Part shown: positions 1 to 11,839 of the stretch, piece by piece
How the letters are laid out: each line of letters begins with the position of its first letter
How positions within the stretch are numbered: position 1 is the first letter of the stretch
Assembly (NCBI GenBank): GCA_023375785.1
Contig: SZWC01001177.1
Location: 241,906-305,905 of the forward strand
Reading direction: 5' to 3'
DNA from: Penium margaritaceum
Taxonomy: Eukaryota; Streptophyta; Zygnematophyceae; Desmidiales; Peniaceae
Length of the DNA stretch: 64,000 bases
Program-made: the position numbers and the translations under genes
Notes under the pieces: generated by a model
Seen by the model: only the letters and a program-made list of their open reading frames with translations
Told to the model about the DNA's origin: nothing
The model's database searches: none

Positions 1-409
1 TGTTGACATCCATTTGCTCCAGCTCCCAGTCATGCTGAGCGACCAGGTTGAGAACAGCCATGGCTGTGGTCTAGCGGGCGATTGGGGCAAAGGTCTTGTC
101 AAAGTCAAAACCAGAGATTTGAGAGAATCATTTTGCAATAAGATGAGCCTTGTACCATTCAACAGTGTTATCACGGTTCTGCTTAAGACAGTACACCCAC
201 TTGGCTGCAACCACCTTGCGACCCGGTGGGAGGTCCACAAGCTTGTACACACCATACTCAGACAGTGCGTCGAGCTCAAATTTCATGGAATTTGTCCACA
301 AGAGGGATTCAGAGGCCGTGCGGGCTGCCTGCATAGTCAACAGTTTGGGCGGAAGAGGAGAGGGACCAGAAGTAGCAAAGCACGAGGCAACATACCTTGC
401 TATAGACAA
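1..409 (-). pseudogene. Reverse transcriptase N-terminal fragment of copia A
   Basis: The minus-strand translation contains the entry of the RVT_2 (copia reverse transcriptase) domain: an acidic W..M..E.DAL stretch, then LVDLPPGRKVVAAKWVY, then YKA..IAK, and after a frame change FDFDKTFAPI and LEQMDV. These blocks precede the polymerase palm in all copia RTs. The YVDD catalytic box is not reached because the window begins here. One stop and one frame change lie between 60 and 130. Confidence 0.8.
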
Positions 410-429
410 AGAGGAGCTGAGTGAAACTC

Positions 430-1818
430 TTATTCAACAAGGGAGTAGCCAAGTGCTGTGCTGGGATGCACCACCGAGGTAGCCGCAGACATTGCAGAGG
501 TTGTAAGACCGAGATTATGAAGACCAGGGTCACCAGAGACAACAGGGTGTGACTGAGATGGAAGCGCCCTGAGATGACCACCATGCGTGTAGGGTGAGAT
601 TGGGGGGACAGACAAGACATGTGCTGCAAAAGAGGGAGCAGAAGGGCGCGGGTGCACCAAGACTGAAGGAGACGGGGAGTCAGGTGTGACAGAGGGCTCA
701 AAGAGGGCAGGAGATGGCGCGGATGTGGCACCAGGTTTAGAGGCAGAGGACGAGGCAGAGGATGAGCGAGCACAGCCGTCAAGAGAGTTAGAAGACGGAG
801 AGACAGGGGACATCACAAGCGGAGGGAAATCCTTGGGCACAATGGAGGCGGAGGAAGGAGGTCCCGAGGAGGGAGAGGAGCCCAGGGGCTCGAATGAAGA
901 CAGGGGGTGTCGAGGGACGCACAGAAGGGAGAGTAGAAGACCCAGAGGGAAGAGTACCACCCCCACCCCAAGAGGGTGGAGAGAGGGACCCACCAAAATG
1001 GGAGGTGTCGCTCTCAAACAGGTGTTCAATGAATAGAGCGTCACAAGACTCGAGGACACAACAACATGAAACATCCCAGAAGCGCCAGGCTTCGGAGAAT
1101 GAGGAGACTCTAAGAAAGATGCACAAGTGACCACGAGCAGACAATTTACTATTCCTTTAGTCTGACAAGATCCACACAGGGGCAAGACACCCCCAGACGT
1201 GAGCAAGGCGGAGGTCAACCCGCCGGCCCGTCCAGCGTTCAAAGGGGGTGAGAGACTTAGGGAGAGGATCATGAGGAACCCGAATCCAGACCCAAGTCAT
1301 GTAGGACATGGCTTCAAATGCAAACAAGGGTGACTGTCTAGAGGCAGATAGAAGGGACTGGACACCATCAACAAGGGTGTGGTTCCACCGCTGAGACACG
1401 CCATTCTGTTGTGGGATGTAAGGGGCAGAGGACTCAAGCAAAAAAACACGGGATTCAAGGAAGCGAGAGGTGGGACCAAAGAATTTGCCGCCCGGGTTGC
1501 TACAAAAAACCCGCAACGAACGGAGAGAGGCACGTTCAGCCTGAGGGAGCCAGGACTCTAGAACGTTAGTTATAACACTTTTTTGGTGAAGAGCGAAGAC
1601 CCAACGGTAGCAAGAAAAGTTGTCATTCAAGCATAGGACGTAGCGGTCGAGGCCACCAAGAAAGTCTTGGGGTAAGGGACCCATGACGTCAGCATGGACA
1701 AGATCAAGAGGATGGGAGGTAGTAGATTCAGCAGTGGAGACTGGGGAGTGGTGCATTTTACCACTAGCACAGTCCAGACAGGAGGAGGCACAAGGAGGCG
1801 CAAATGTGGCAGGGTCAA
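430..1818 (-). pseudogene. Integrase core and Pro/Ser linker of copia A, inactivated
   Basis: About 1157-1756 translates to a retroviral-type integrase core (rve): LDLVHADVMGPLP holds the first catalytic Asp. The second block reads FCSNPGGKFF, with Asn where the catalytic Asp is normally found. The third reads PQQNGVSQRWN, with Gln where the catalytic Glu is expected. Two of the three DDE residues are therefore lost. Downstream (430-1150) the post-integrase segment FLRVS...WRFWDVS is followed by a low-complexity Pro/Ser linker typical of copia between integrase and RT. Frame changes separate the pieces. Confidence 0.8.
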
Positions 1819-1849
1819 GGCTGTAGGCTGGCCGAAGGCGGAGAAGACG

Positions 1850-2534
1850 CTAGATGGCGGCAGTGTGGATGTGACAAAGGCGACGATGCAGGAGATTCAC
1901 ATGGGGAGGAGACAACGACGGTGCAATGCGAACAAGAGCAAAGGCAGCGTAAGACGAAGGCAATGTGAGAGGAACACGAAAGAGATGATCACAGCACATA
2001 CCACGGAGAACAACGCAACCAGACAAGCGGAGAGCAATGGAGGCTAGGCCGCAACTGGACAATAATTCCATGCCTTGGTCGTCAAGGGTGGTTACGAAGA
2101 GAAGGCTGAATTCAAGGTCGGGCACATAAAGCACACCGGGTAAGTAGACATTGCCTCCAGTGCCGACAAAAGGGGACGACACCGACACCTTGGACAAGGA
2201 GAAGTTGGCCGGAGCCAGTGCGCACAAAGCGGATGGACCCAACGGTCCCGAGGGACACAAACGACGACCTACATGAAGTCATGTGATGGGTGGCCCCTGA
2301 GTCAATGATCCGATGAGTATGGGATGCACGAGTGGGTGGGAGAACAAGACAGATAGCAACGGTGCCACTAAAAGAGAGGGGAGACAAGCCACCAAGACGA
2401 GTGGGAAACATATGAGACGGCCACTGCTCAATCCAAACACTATCATCATGCAAGAACCCCTGGACACCACCAGACGCGGCACCACGGAGACTGGTATCGG
2501 ACTCACAGACAGACACACGCGTCTCGCCACTCAC
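1850..2534 (-). pseudogene. Protease and GAG pre-integrase segment of copia A
   Basis: The retropepsin motif RIIDSGATHHMT is intact near 2280-2320 on the minus strand. It is followed, after a frame change, by LYVPDLEFSLL and the pre-integrase zinc-binding block LLHRRLCHIHTAA. In the intact polyprotein the protease would release Gag and Pol. The frame change between the DSGAT motif and the pre-integrase block means one polyprotein cannot be made. Confidence 0.8.
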
Positions 2535-2546
2535 ACTCTCACCTCC

Positions 2547-4120
2547 CTAAGAGTAAAGGTGGAGCAGTTCCGCCAGCCGACACTTGAGGGTGCGCTCCTT
2601 GTCACGGCTGTTAGAGGAGCGGACCGAAGAGCAGTCAGACGAGCGGTCGGAGAAGTGACCATCGTCACGTGCCCAGGGAGGCAGTGAGTAGTGAGAGGAC
2701 GGGGGACCGTAGTAAGGAGGTCCAAATGGCTGCGGTATCCAAACCCAAGGGCTGGTTGGTGGCGGTGACGGCTGAAGAGGGGCAAGAGTGGTTGAGAGCG
2801 CTGAAGCAGAGGGGGAGGATGAGGATGACGCAACAGTCTTTGCTGCAGTGGCAGAGGAGGCGGTCAAGCTTGTACGGGCCCAGTGAGCGGGCATGGAGGA
2901 TGAAAGGCGGGCATCATCACGAGGAGCCGGGTATTTGGGCATAGAGTGCCCAGTGGCGCCACAGTTCCAGCAGGTGACGTCAGTGGTGGCAGGAGAGGAG
3001 TTCTTTCCACCACGGCCACCGCCACGTCCCTTACGTCCACGGCCACCCCCACGACCAGAGCCACCACCCCCCCCACAAGAAGCAGCCTGAGTGGGATGAG
3101 CTGCTGCATGAGAAGAGGAGGAGGGAGATGAAGTGGTAGCTGCAAGCAAGGAGGAGGATGAGGTAGTGTCAGCAGCAAGTGCGGCACGGTGCATGTGCTT
3201 GTTCTGCAGGGAATTTCGCCAGTCAGTGAGACGTGAGGCAGTAAAGTCGTAGAGAGGACCGGTCCCCGGCGGAGAGTCCGCAGGGACGAGGGTAGCAGCG
3301 AGTTGCTCAAGCTCTGCCTGAGAGATGTGAAGATAGACGCTAGACAGCTCAGGAATGAGACCAGCAACAATGGAGAGGCAGGGTGAGAGAGGACCTGGAG
3401 GCGCCCTGTCAAGGTCACGCAACAAGCGCAGACTGCGTGCCCAGTAGTCCTTTGTAGTCTCATCCGCTCGCATGTGCAAGGTGTTTAATTGCAGAGTGAG
3501 TGCACTCTGGGTGGAATTCCCAGTCACATTTTTGCGACGGTGAAGAAGAGCATAGGCGCAAACAGGGTGAGCAGGGTGCCACGCGCAAGGTCTGCGTTGT
3601 ACGCACCAATGCCGTCGAGGAATTTCTCAGGTCCTGCATTGATGAGAGCCCGCACAGCACGGGCGGCTTCGGCAGGCTGGGGTACAAACGGCGGCTTGGC
3701 AGGGGAGTAGAACTCCCTGAGCGGTTCACCTTGGGCCCACGCACTGAAGCGTGTTTCCTAAGAGGTGAAGGTGAGCTTGGAGGTGGATGAGGGTGGCGAT
3801 GTCTCGAAGTCCCTTTGCCTCATAGGGAGAAGGACCCGGGAAAGAGTCACGGCTGAGAGAGCAAGAGAGGAAGAGATGGGAACACCACCACTAGGGGGAA
3901 CAGAGGAGTCAGCTGATGCCGTATCTTCAGTGGAAAGGACAACAGCAAGGCCTGGGATGGTGCAAAGAAGATACATGACTAATGCAGCTACAGTAGTGGC
4001 CAGCTCATGCTGGTCCTCACAGCCCTATTGGAGTTCATCCTAAACCTTCCAATATTCTGCTTGGGCTACGCTGAGGGCCGCCTGCAGGGCCTCTATTGTT
4101 TCCTCTGGCCTGGGCATGAT
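2547..4120 (-). pseudogene. Gag of copia A with damaged zinc knuckle
   Basis: The longest open piece (2547-3527) contains a copia Gag core (LNTLHMRADETTKDYWAR), a Ser-rich and then Gly/Arg-rich linker, and a CCHC zinc knuckle of the form C-WN-C-GATG-H-SMPK-Y. The last cysteine is replaced by tyrosine, so metal binding is probably impaired. The N-terminal half is spread over other frames up to an ATG near 4115 (MPRPEETIEAL). Gag would form the particle and bind the RNA. Confidence 0.75.
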
Positions 4121-5117
4121 GAGGAGGAGAGATAGAGTAAGGAAAGAGGAAAGAAGGAAGGTAAAGTGCAATGCAATGTCGTGTATTGCAGAGCTCACCA
4201 AACTAGTGGCGAGGCAGTAGAATAAAGAGGGCGGGCACCATGGCTGCAGTGGAGGAGAAGAGGACGGCCACCCACCCGGCGACTGCCACAGTGAGGCACA
4301 AGAACCTCGTGACTGTGGGCCCTGCAACTGCAGCTGATGCCGACGAAACAAGAATGCCAGTGGTGGTGTGCGGGGTGATCTTGAAAGAAGTGCCAGTTGG
4401 AGTCAGCATTGCTGCCGCGGTGGATATTTGGATTGAGCCAACAGCACTAGATGTGGCATCTGCTTCAGAGGAGGCTGCTATGGCCACAGAGGCTGCCACT
4501 GCTGTCACTTGTGTGCGATTTTTGCAAGGGTGGCGGCAAGCAGTGTGAGAGATGTTGTAGCGTTTGTGTACACCTCAGCTACACGTCCAACAGCTGTCTG
4601 CATAGGGGCTCGGCAAGCCTTGGCTGTGGCTGCAAAGGTGACAATAGCACCAGCAGCTGCGTCAAGGATGGCTCCAGCCGGTCCAATGAAATCTGTGTGA
4701 ACAGGGAGATCAGGTATCAGGCAAGGAACTTCGGGTTCCGCGATGGTGTGGTTAGTTCAGCTGCTGTGGGAGATCAAGTAGGAGCAGGGGCAGCTGCACA
4801 GGAGGGGCTAGACAAACAAGAGCCGAGAGGAGATTGCATCCTTGGAGAGAGAGGTGGTGACAGTGGCAGATCGTCTGGCGTGTAGACCTGCTGGTCTATC
4901 TCCTCTTGTTCACACTCAGTTGCTGCAGTAATCTCCTTGTACCAGTAGGAATAGTCGAGCATATGAAACCACTGTGGACGGGGATGTGTCACAGATGCAC
5001 GGGTCGTCCCACCCACGATTGGCGTAACAGGTTGTTGTGCGAGGAGAGTAAAGTTCCTCGTCAGGCGGACCGTCGAGAGGTGGTGACTCTAGTGTTACAG
5101 TGTTCGGGCTGCTGGTG
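4121..5117. other. Presumed leader region upstream of copia A
   Basis: No protein family is recognisable on either strand. By position this would be the untranslated leader and part of the upstream region of minus-strand copia A. Alanine/valine-rich open frames here (for example 4240-4548 on plus) look like by-products of GC-rich sequence. Confidence 0.4.
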
Positions 5118-5325
5118 CAGCCAAGAGAGAGAGAGAATGCACTAAAGAGAGAGTGGGACCAAGAGAGAGTGCAGCCAAGAGAGAGTGCAGTGAAGAGAGA
5201 GAGTACATCCAAGAGAGAGTGCAACCAAAAGAGGATGCAGCCAAGAGAGTGCGGCCAAGAGAGAGTGCGTTGGAGAGATAGTGCACCCAAGAGAAAGTGC
5301 AGGCGAGGGAGAGAGCAGCCAACAG
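5118..5325. repeat. Imperfect GAGAGAGTGCAGCCAA minisatellite
   Basis: About a dozen degenerate units of 14-18 bases built on aagagagagtgcagcc follow one another, with drift in the tgc part. Open frames across it on both strands are products of the repeat. Confidence 0.8.
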
Positions 5326-6329
5326 CATAGTGGCGAGGGCACTACGACGCGCAAGACAGTTAGAGCGAGGGGAGCAAGCGAGCTAAGCACCTGTGAACAC
5401 ACACCCACGCTGAGCATCACGATTGGGTGAGCAAGTGCCGCCACCCGGGGGTTCAGCCCGACCACTCGGATTAAACCGAGGGTGGCTAGTCACCAGTGCA
5501 CGGTCCAGACCGGCACGGTGGCCCCCTAATGATCAGCACCCGGGAAATATGCAACTCCCCCAAAACACTCAAAGGCAAGAAAGTATGATGCAAGACATGG
5601 CAGTGATAATGTACGAACCCTAGCATCTACAGCATCACATAATCATAGAAAGTCATGCGATGGCCATGTATGCGCCAGAGGACACTCTTGGATCCAACAA
5701 CAACTTCATGGTGCCAGAGGCTCTAGTCAAAGTGGGCCCGCATAACGTCTCTCCAGGGAAGGCCATTGTCATTTAATCTATACATGTGTGTTCAGAGTGT
5801 GGGAGACAAGAGGGCATAGAGCTATGAGTGGCCAACGAACTTCAACAATTATGGACCGTCCTTATCCAGGGTTTAAGTGGGTAAAGACAGCTAAACTCGA
5901 ACAGAGCTCAATTGAATCCTCGCCGTGGCAATTCTTCTACTAAAGCATAAAGCCAACCGGACTACTGAAGTAGGCAAATCCATTATCCACTGCGCTTGGA
6001 CGTCATGGACGTCCAAGCGCCGTTTGCGCTTGCGTTCACCTGGCGGCTTTGAAGGCTCCAAGATTGCTAGGAAAAATTGAGCCAAGTCTACGAACCTTTT
6101 TTTGGTATGCCATTCTTCGAACCCTGTAACCCAAGTAGTTTTATACCATTGTGGACCAATGCACAAGGGGTATTTCACTGTTATGGGACTCGGTCATGTT
6201 TAATTGTGTTGCAAATTGAGGCAGTAGTAGGGTGATTTCCTAGGAGAAACCTAGCAGCTTGCAAATAGGAAGCAGAACGAACCTGGGAACCGTATGAGGT
6301 GCTCAATTGTCCGAATAACAATCCAAAAA
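5326..6329. other. Spacer between copia A and copia B, no recognised gene
   Basis: Nothing in this kilobase matches a family I know. It contains a minus-strand open frame of 95 residues (5891-6178) with a basic KRKRR patch, and a 13-bp perfect hairpin inside that frame. The 5' LTR of copia A may lie here but could not be delimited. Confidence 0.4.
5992..6020. other. Perfect 13-bp inverted repeat with 3-nt loop
   Basis: The arm gcgcttggacgtc is followed by atg and by its exact reverse complement. It sits within the 5891-6178 open frame. Confidence 0.85.
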
Positions 6330-6958
6330 CATTGTGAGTTGTGGAGTACCTTTCGACCTATACAGTTTACTATGACCACTTGGTCGTGTCTATGCCCGTG
6401 CAGATCCCTGATGGGAACTCAGGTGGCACCGGTGCATTGTTTGGTGGTGAACTCTTAGCTTGGAGCTGACCAACAACCGTACCAGAGTCCTGTGCCCGTG
6501 TAGTTTTTTGGAGCACACAAGATTTTATTGGTAGACTGGCCGTGGGCCTGACTTGCAGTTTTTCCTCTGTGTGTCCACTGTTTGATGTTGGATGCATGCA
6601 TGTGACTAGTCGTAGCGTCCGGTTTGTCATTCTGCACGTCTAGGTCCAGACGGCGTAGCGTTCTGTCTTGTCTACGCAGAGTTACGGCCAAAACATTGGT
6701 TTTGGGCCGGTTTTAGGACATATCTTGCACTGTCGCATGCGACACCCACCGTGCACCGTGGCAGGTACTTATCCCATGGACCTGTCATTTTACATTTCTC
6801 TCTCCAAATGCTGTTGAAGCATTATGAAACTTTGCCTTGTGTCTCCTAGCCAGACCCTTGCCGTTGTGTGTACGATTTTTGATTGTCGGCAGTGTCGAAC
6901 AAGGCACAGACGCCTATTCAGCGGTTAACTTGCTAGGAAGCTTCCACGCATATTCTCA
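6330..6958 (+). repeat. 5' LTR of copia B
   Basis: It aligns along its length with 13461-14103. Shared landmarks are acttggYcgtgt, ggatgcatgcatgtgact, acggccaaaacattg, and agccagacccttgccgttgtgtgtacga. The expected starting TG reads CA here; the end is tattctca directly before the PBS. Confidence 0.85.
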
Positions 6959-6970
6959 TGGTATTAGAGC
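6959..6970 (+). promoter_or_regulatory. Primer-binding site of copia B, tRNA-iMet type
   Basis: TGGTATTAGAGC follows the 5' LTR directly. It differs by one base from TGGTATCAGAGC, the complement of the initiator-Met tRNA 3' end used by most plant copia elements. Confidence 0.85.
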
Positions 6971-7004
6971 AACGAGACCTCTCTCGTTGAGCTCTGCCGC
7001 AGAG

Positions 7005-7570
7005 ATGCAGTACTAGCAGCAGCAGTGAGAGTCACCACCGCCGCCGTATTCTGGGACTCGTTGTAGCCGTTTTTCAGCGGCGACATCACTATGCGGTCCC
7101 TACCACCTCACCGGGTGAGCTGCAACAGTTACCAGCTCCCGTAGCTAAGCAAAACAGCAGTAGCAGCACCAGGTGGCAGCAGCAGCCGTGTCTGGTTGGA
7201 CGCTCTGACCAAAAAGAAAAAAAGCGCGCAGCTGTAGCTCGCAGCGCGAAGTGGCCGAAGCTTGTAGTAGCAGCTCGCATTGCAAAGCAGCGGCTGCAAG
7301 CAGCAGCAGTGCGCAACGGCTGCAGTAGCAAGAAGCACCAGCGGTAGCGAGAAGCACCAGCAGCAGCAGCAGCCATGGGAGCAACTGCAGTGCGGCAACA
7401 ATAGCAGTAGCATTGCGCTTGTTGCAGCGCCAGCAGCAACAGTAGCATTAGCAGCATTGTAGCAGCGGCAGTAGCATTGTAGCAACAGCTACAGTAGTGG
7501 CCGCAGCAGTGCTGTGCAGCAGCAGTCACGGTTGCTATGCTGCATAGCAGCCGTGTTGCAGAACTGCTAT
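7005..7570 (+). repeat. Degenerate CAG/GTA trinucleotide tract in the copia B leader
   Basis: More than 500 bases of gcagcagca, gtagca and caacag triplets with scattered substitutions lie between PBS and Gag. Open frames in it encode only Ala/Ser/Gln runs or, on minus, Cys/Leu runs, and are not genes. Related tracts occur in the leader of C (26430-27890) and, more weakly, of F (58280-58560). Confidence 0.85.
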
Positions 7571-7914
7571 GCAGTTGCTTCGGTGCGCAGCCGCGCGGAC
7601 TGTGTACAGTTGCGTAGATTCTACGCAGCTACGCAGCTACGCAGCCGTGCAAGGGGGTGACGAGGTCCCCCGCCCCTCTCCTAGAGAGGAGTTCGCATGG
7701 CCCACACAAAAACAACTGTGATGACATGAGCATTCTCCTTGTTGATGTCATCAGGTCCATGACGATGCAGCAAACCCCTGCTGATGTCAGCAGTTGCCTT
7801 AGTCAAAGTTTGGGGTTTGGAAGTGAAAAGTTGCCAATGTTTCAACTTCTTGAGAACCGCTGATGGTTTTGTGATTCAACCGGTTTGACATCCCAGTCCA
7901 TACTGAGCGTTGAC

Positions 7915-9400
7915 ATGGCCTCGACCGGTGACAAGAACAAATGGCTACTAGATCCCTTGTCGTCCTCCTCAGGGGTCATGAGCCCACGCTTAGAGGCAAT
8001 TGAGGACCTACGGAGTCAGCAGGATAAGATGTTTTGCCTGCAACAACAGCAGACCAACGCCATCCGCATGCTCACTGGTCTTCTTCGTGGTCAGTCCACG
8101 GCCACACAGCAGACCTTTGAGGGAGTCGTTGGTATCATACCTTTTGCATAGCAGTCAACATCTACATCAAGGAGAGAAGTAGGACAGGACTCGCCACTTC
8201 TTGATCCTTTGGATGGGGGCCATGAAATGCCAGGTATGGAGGATGCCACTCTCGAGGGGGAGATTCACGTGCTTCAGGAGCGTCACCGCTAGCTACAGAC
8301 ACAGTCCAGTTCCCTGTTCTTGGAGATCCGATCCTCACCTGATCCCTACCTTGGCAACTTTCCTTGTCCAGGTGTCTTTCCCATCCTTTTTCCCTCCAGC
8401 CTGTGGTTGCTCTCCCTACGGAGTGGCAACCTAAGGACTTCGAGACACCGCCCCCACAATATGTTAGCAAGAACGGCTTTGATTGCTGGGGGACCCTCTT
8501 CCAGATCTGGACCATTTTGGAGGGTGTATGGCCCTGCTATCACAGTCCTTACCAAGCAATGGACCTTACTCAGGTGGTGATAGCGGTTTGGGCAATGTGC
8601 GGACTCCTTTACGCCATGCCGCAAAAGGCCGTCGTGGACTTTTGTCCTTTCCTTGGAGAGGCCGGCACAGGCGCGGGTGCTGATCCACGTCAAGGCTAGA
8701 AATTGGCATTGTCCCTACTTGCTGTAGAGACGCACGCCACCTGCGCGGCTCAAATTTGTGCCTTTCACTCCCTTCGTCAGGGACTTGCCAAGTCCGCAGC
8801 CGATTACTAGCGACGTGCCATGTGCATCTACACACGCCTTGGGCCCTCAGGAGGTGCACAACTATGGGCACTTTGCACGCTTATGATTGGAGTTTGTCTT
8901 GAGCATGCAAAAATCTTCTCGGGGTACAGCAATGTTGTGCTCGAGCCCTTCTCCACCTCCCTTAAGCTTCTTCCTTGGGCGCATCAGCTTTTTCTCCAGG
9001 TGACTTCCGCTCGTGAGGCAAACGTGGCCCATTAGGAGAGTCCCCTTGCTGCAGCTGTCATCGCATTGCCACCGAATCCCCTCCTGTAGTCCACTTCTTC
9101 ATCCTCTGGCACATCCTCCTCTTCCCCTTCCATCCCAGGCACCTCAACTTAGATGCAGGGTGTTGCAATAACGGCACAGGGGAAGAAGAGCAGACAGAGG
9201 TGTGGTTTGGGCCAACAGCACTCGCAGCCGCAAGAGTCATCGAACGGTAGCGTAGTTTTCACTGTTACAACTGTGGCGGCGCTCATTGCTACACTGAGTG
9301 CAAGTAGCCGCTTGACTAGGCGTGGATCACTCGCGGTTTACAGGTTGCACACGAGCAGCGATCTGCGTCAAGCAACACAGCCTCTAGTTGCGTGGCGACC
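7915..9400 (+). pseudogene. Gag of copia B, frameshifted
   Basis: An ATG at 7915 opens a Gag-like start (MASTGDKNKWLLDP) that stops at 8151. Further Gag segments continue in other frames: WGTLFQIWTILEGV and GAGADPRQG near 8490-8700, which recur in element F. Near 9262-9303 there is a zinc-knuckle-like C-YN-C-GGA-H-CYTE-C, one residue shorter than the CX2CX4HX4C consensus. Several stops and frame changes make it non-functional. Gag would be the RNA-packaging shell protein. Confidence 0.75.
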
Positions 9401-9731
9401 ATGACCGCAACAGTTCCCCCTTCCCCACCAACGAGGTGTGGCGACATGGACCAACGAGACCGCATCATCGCCGAGCTCTGTCAGCTTCTAGCGCTTTGCT
9501 CTCAGGGAGGTGCAAGTGGGTTGTCACAGATGGGTGGTTCACAGACTATTTGTTTGTTTGTCCTCATAGCTTATGATGACTCATGTGGAGGGGGCATAGG
9601 CGGCATGTGATGATGATGGACCTGAGAATACTGATTCGATTCATGAGTCTCACCTTTGTGCTCTTCGTCGTTCCTCCTCACCCATTGCTCAGCGCACGTC
9701 TGAGGCTGAGTGTTCCACTGCCCGTTGCACA

Positions 9732-11100
9732 GTGACTTTCTCTCGTTGTGATCTAGGTGACATTTGGATCATTGATTGTGGTACCACTCATCACATGACC
9801 TGTCGTCGTAGTGACTTTGTTGTCCTTGGTCCTGTGGTGTTTGTTCGTTCTCTCCGCATAGACTCTGGTCAGTCACTGCCAGCCCAGGGTGTTGGGGTAG
9901 TGTGCTTTGATGGTCTGTATGGCTCCCTGTATCTTTTTTAGGTGCTTTTTGTACCTGACCTTGAGCTCAACTTGCTTTCTGTGCGTGCCTGCACACTGAT
10001 GTGAATATCGATGGAGCACACTGTAGACTCCGTGACTGCTACAGCTCTTGATACTCACACAATTGTTCTTTGTGCCGTCGTTGTGGATGATTTGTACCAT
10101 GTCTCTCGAACCTCTTCCTCTCCTTGCTCCCCTACTCCTTGTGCTCATTTGTTCTTCACTAGTGTTCTACCTGCTGAGCACCAGCGACTGTTGCATTATC
10201 GCCTGTGTCATGTGGGCTTCCGCACTGTGTGGAAGCTCATTCAGACACAACCCGCTATTGGTCTTGACGCGACTTCTTTCAACAAGCCGTCCAAGACTGA
10301 TTGTCTATTCTGCGCTCAAGGTTAGATGTATTGTTGCACCTACCTTTACTCCCGCTCTCTAGCCCTTTGCCCTCTTGAGTTGGTTCATTTGGATCTTCTC
10401 TGTCCTCTTCCTATCAAGTCCTTGTTGGATTGGGGCTGATACGTCCTGACTCTCACAGATGACTTCACTTGGATTCGGTCGACGTACAGCTTGCGCCAGA
10501 AGAGCGACGCATTTCTCGCGGTTCACCTTTGGCTAGTGATGGCTGAGCATTACTTCCCCCACACATTGCATACCTTCAGCTTGGATTGCGGCGGCGAGGT
10601 TTTTGGCGAGATGGACAGTTTCTTTGCCAATCACGGGTGTTTTTCACTAGGTGTCCGCTCCTTCTAATCCTCAGCAGAATGGTGTCTCTGAGCGCTGGAA
10701 CCGCACCATGGAGGATGCAGTTTGTGCTATGCGGTCTGAGTACGGTCTCCCAAGTCCTTTGCCTTTGAAGGATTCGCCGACATGACGTGGGTCCGGAACC
10801 ACCTCCCGCACAGTCCCCTTTTGGACCACGTTACACCATACGAACTCTGGTTTGGCCACCGTGCCGATCTGCGTCTTTCGCGTGTATGGGGATCTGTGGC
10901 TTTTGTGTAGTACACCGAGGACCAGCACGGGTCCAAGGTCTCCCCTCGGGGTTGCTTGTGTGCCTTTGTGGACATCTCACCGCGGTCGAAGTCCTGTTAT
11001 TTTTGGGATCCCGCCCGTTGTTGCATCGTTGAGTCAAGCGATGCGCTCTTCTTTGAGTCGCTCACCTACAGTGACCTGACCTCTATCGTGTTGCTATCTT
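9732..11100 (+). pseudogene. Protease, pre-integrase and integrase of copia B
   Basis: The protease block reads WIIDCGTTHHMT, where copia normally has DSGAT; Ser and Ala are replaced. The pre-integrase block has HQRLLHYRLCHVGF and DCLFCAQG, the HHCC-type zinc site. Integrase follows: LVHLDLLCPLP, LTLTDDFTWI, then LDCGGEVFGEMDSFF, and, out of frame, a QQNGV-like region near 10675. Stops at about 9942, 10325 and 10440, plus frame changes, break it. Confidence 0.8.
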
Positions 11101-11839
11101 CCACGCACGTTCCTACGTGAGGTTGCTTGACGGATGGGGGATTTGGGGCCTCCGAGCACCTCTCGTCCGGCTGATGCGTCCATTTGAGCCCCCTCCACTT
11201 CTCGGTCTCCGGCTCTCGATGACCCAGCGATCATTGCTGTCGCGTCAAAGACCTCTCCAGCCCAGCCGGTTGCTACCCCTATTTCCTTACACCCCACAGG
11301 CACTCATGACTCTGTACCTTTGTCCACGAGTACTCCTGCCTTCGTGAGTGGTCCTGCCTTGACTCTTACTCCCCCAACCCCACCCTGTTCTGTGTCCCCA
11401 TCATTTCACTAGCATCGCCTCACACTACATCGCCTGCCCCTTTGCCTCAGTCCTCACTAGACGTGGTCATGCCTGAGGTGAGCCCCTTGAGCTTAGGTTA
11501 CTCGTGAGAGCCCTGTGGCTGTCTTTGACCATTGGTCCGTGGAGTTCAACAAGTGTCAGATCCCGCACCCAATCGCTGCACTCGCAACGTCGTAAATGGT
11601 GATCCTGGCAGAAAGGCCTTAGGCCTGAGTGTCCGCACAGATCACATTGAGGTACATCTAGCTTGCCCTGTAGGGCATGATCTGGTCACCCACGAGTTTT
11701 GTATTGCTTGTGATGAAATAGCTGAACTCGTGGTTGTCAGGCCCAGCTCTGAGGCCTGTTCAATTGCCACTCAGAGCTCTCCCTCTATGGTGCCTGATTC
11801 GGGCACACTAAGGGAACCTCTCTCATCAAAGGATGCAGA

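Larger units (their letters stand above)
1..4120 (-). mobile_element. Copia-type LTR retrotransposon A, 5' two thirds, cut by window start
   Basis: Reading leftward on the minus strand, the order is Gag, protease, GAG pre-integrase, integrase, a proline/serine-rich linker, and the start of reverse transcriptase. This is the Ty1/copia order (integrase before RT). The first bases of the window, read on minus, still give the RT block TFAPI and QMDV, so the rest of RT, RNase H and the 3' LTR lie outside. The frame changes several times and stops occur, so the copy is dead. I could not define its 5' LTR; it should lie to the right, within about 4400-6329, but I found no clear PBS there. Confidence 0.85.

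Noticed and set aside
4240-4548. Ala/Val-rich 102-residue frame on plus
   Set aside because: No start context, domain or partner; lies in the presumed leader of copia A.
7005-7570. Open frames encoding Cys/Leu or Ala/Ser/Gln runs
   Set aside because: They are by-products of the CAG-like leader of copia B in all phases.
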